A stretch of DNA of 64,000 bases, taken from contig JACAXG010000121.1 of the NCBI GenBank assembly GCA_018881555.1, positions 2,355,858 through 2,419,857 of the forward strand. The letters run 5' to 3'. The stretch comes from Amblyornis subalaris (taxonomy: Eukaryota > Chordata > Aves > Passeriformes > Ptilonorhynchidae). A program made the translations under genes and the position numbers. The stretch's first letter is position 1, and every line of letters begins with the position of its first letter. Shown in pieces: positions 63,197 through 64,000 of this stretch. The notes under the pieces were generated by a model, which saw only the letters and a list, made by a program, of their open reading frames with translations, made no database searches and was not told the DNA's origin.

Positions 63197-64000
63197 CTAT
63201 CAGATAAAAAAATAAGTTAGTCAGTAATGTGGAGCATTTGAAAAACNCATACAGGGAAAAACACAGAGAAGAAAGAAGCCTCAAACAACACCCTGGGTGT
63301 TCTGGGGCCAATAGGATAGATATATGTTGGCATGCCAACTGTTCCCATATTCATTTATTCTGTGCTTAGCACTGATTTTCATGTGGTCCACCCCTTAAAA
63401 AGTGAGGCACACTCAGCCAGTGACACACACATGCAGAATTTGGAGAGGATTTTTTGGCAGGGAGAATCCACTCTATTACAGTATCTGTGATATTTAAAGA
63501 TTTCTGATGGGCACAGTGTACACCTGAATACACAGATAGTTTAATGCATGGATTTTCTTTTAAGTCAAATATTTCTGAGATCCTTGGAGAGCTCATACTA
63601 CATTTATATAATGACTCATATCTCTCTGGCCTTTTAGATTTTATTCTTTGGTTGTTGTTAATTTTTTTAGGGAAGGTTCACTGACCATTCCTTTTCTCAC
63701 TCAGCCAGACAACAAGCTACCACAACTGGATAAAGAGGCTAGTGGAAAATGAGGACAAATTNATTTATGGATATCCACAAGTGCGTGTTAGAGATGAGAG
63801 TCAGACAGCTCCTCTCTGTATCAAGGTGCTCTCATAAGTGCACAACTGTCAGCAGGACACGTGACAGCCTGAATTCTACAGAACACAATGCACCCTTGAA
63901 AGTTCTCAAAACATCTCTGAAGTCATTAATAAGCTCTATTCTCCTCTACTATACATCTAGCTTAGTAATTAGAAATGCTTTACTGTGATTTATCCGAACA
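63197..64000 (-). other. VWF: VWF intron 20, partial
   Basis: This is the 3' part of the intron between exons 20 and 21. I find no D' or exon 20-like coding sequence in it; the exon must lie above 64000. Confidence 0.8.

Noticed and set aside
1..64000. Bacterial-type systems (CRISPR, operons, phage) or an undescribed multi-gene system
   Set aside because: The sequence is vertebrate genomic DNA with one intron-rich gene; no direct-repeat arrays, operons or additional gene families were found.

Overview
The window is a stretch of bird chromosome holding the downstream two-thirds of the von Willebrand factor gene (VWF), transcribed on the minus strand. The bird assignment rests on at least twelve CR1 retroposon fragments with the typical avian 3' tail (ATTCTATGATTCTATG-like), on AT-rich introns, and on a protein clearly orthologous to, but diverged from, mammalian VWF. 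The species cannot be named from sequence alone; the CR1 subfamilies look neoavian.

I placed 32 consecutive coding exons. They correspond to human exons 21 to 52 (human residues about 896 to 2813) and run from 63196 down to the stop codon at 3064-3066. All introns are GT-AG. Joined, the exons give 5,733 coding bases: 1,910 residues and a stop, with no frameshift or internal stop. Exons 1-20 (signal peptide, D1, D2, D' and the start of D3) lie beyond 64000. Against human exon sizes recalled from memory, 24 of 32 exons have identical length and the other eight differ by multiples of three. The 40, 41 and 44 bp micro-exons are retained.

Layout from high to low coordinates (5' to 3' of the gene): 63196-54823 encodes D3 (exons 21-27); 51765-50429 is the giant exon 28 (end of D3, A1, A2); 49693-37762 encodes A3 (exons 29-32); 35458-25101 encodes D4 (exons 33-38); 24116-6788 encodes the C1-C6 stalk (exons 39-50); 4865-3064 encodes the cystine knot (exons 51-52). 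A short 3'UTR with AATAAA at 2926-2931 follows. About 2.9 kb of intergenic DNA with no recognisable gene fills the low end.

The product is a secreted, multimeric adhesive plasma protein. D3 cysteines form multimers, A1 binds platelet/thrombocyte GPIb, A2 unfolds under shear and is cut by ADAMTS13, A3 binds collagen, C4 in mammals carries the RGD for integrin alphaIIb-beta3, and CTCK makes the tail-to-tail dimer. I see no second gene and no new multi-gene system. The notable content is in lineage-specific changes at functional sites: C4 has WGD instead of RGD; two A2 calcium ligands are replaced while the Tyr-Met scissile bond is kept; A1 is five residues shorter and lacks the four-lysine cluster; the A1 hinge is shortened; an A2 N-glycan sequon is displaced. 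Human residue numbers and human comparisons are from memory of the family.
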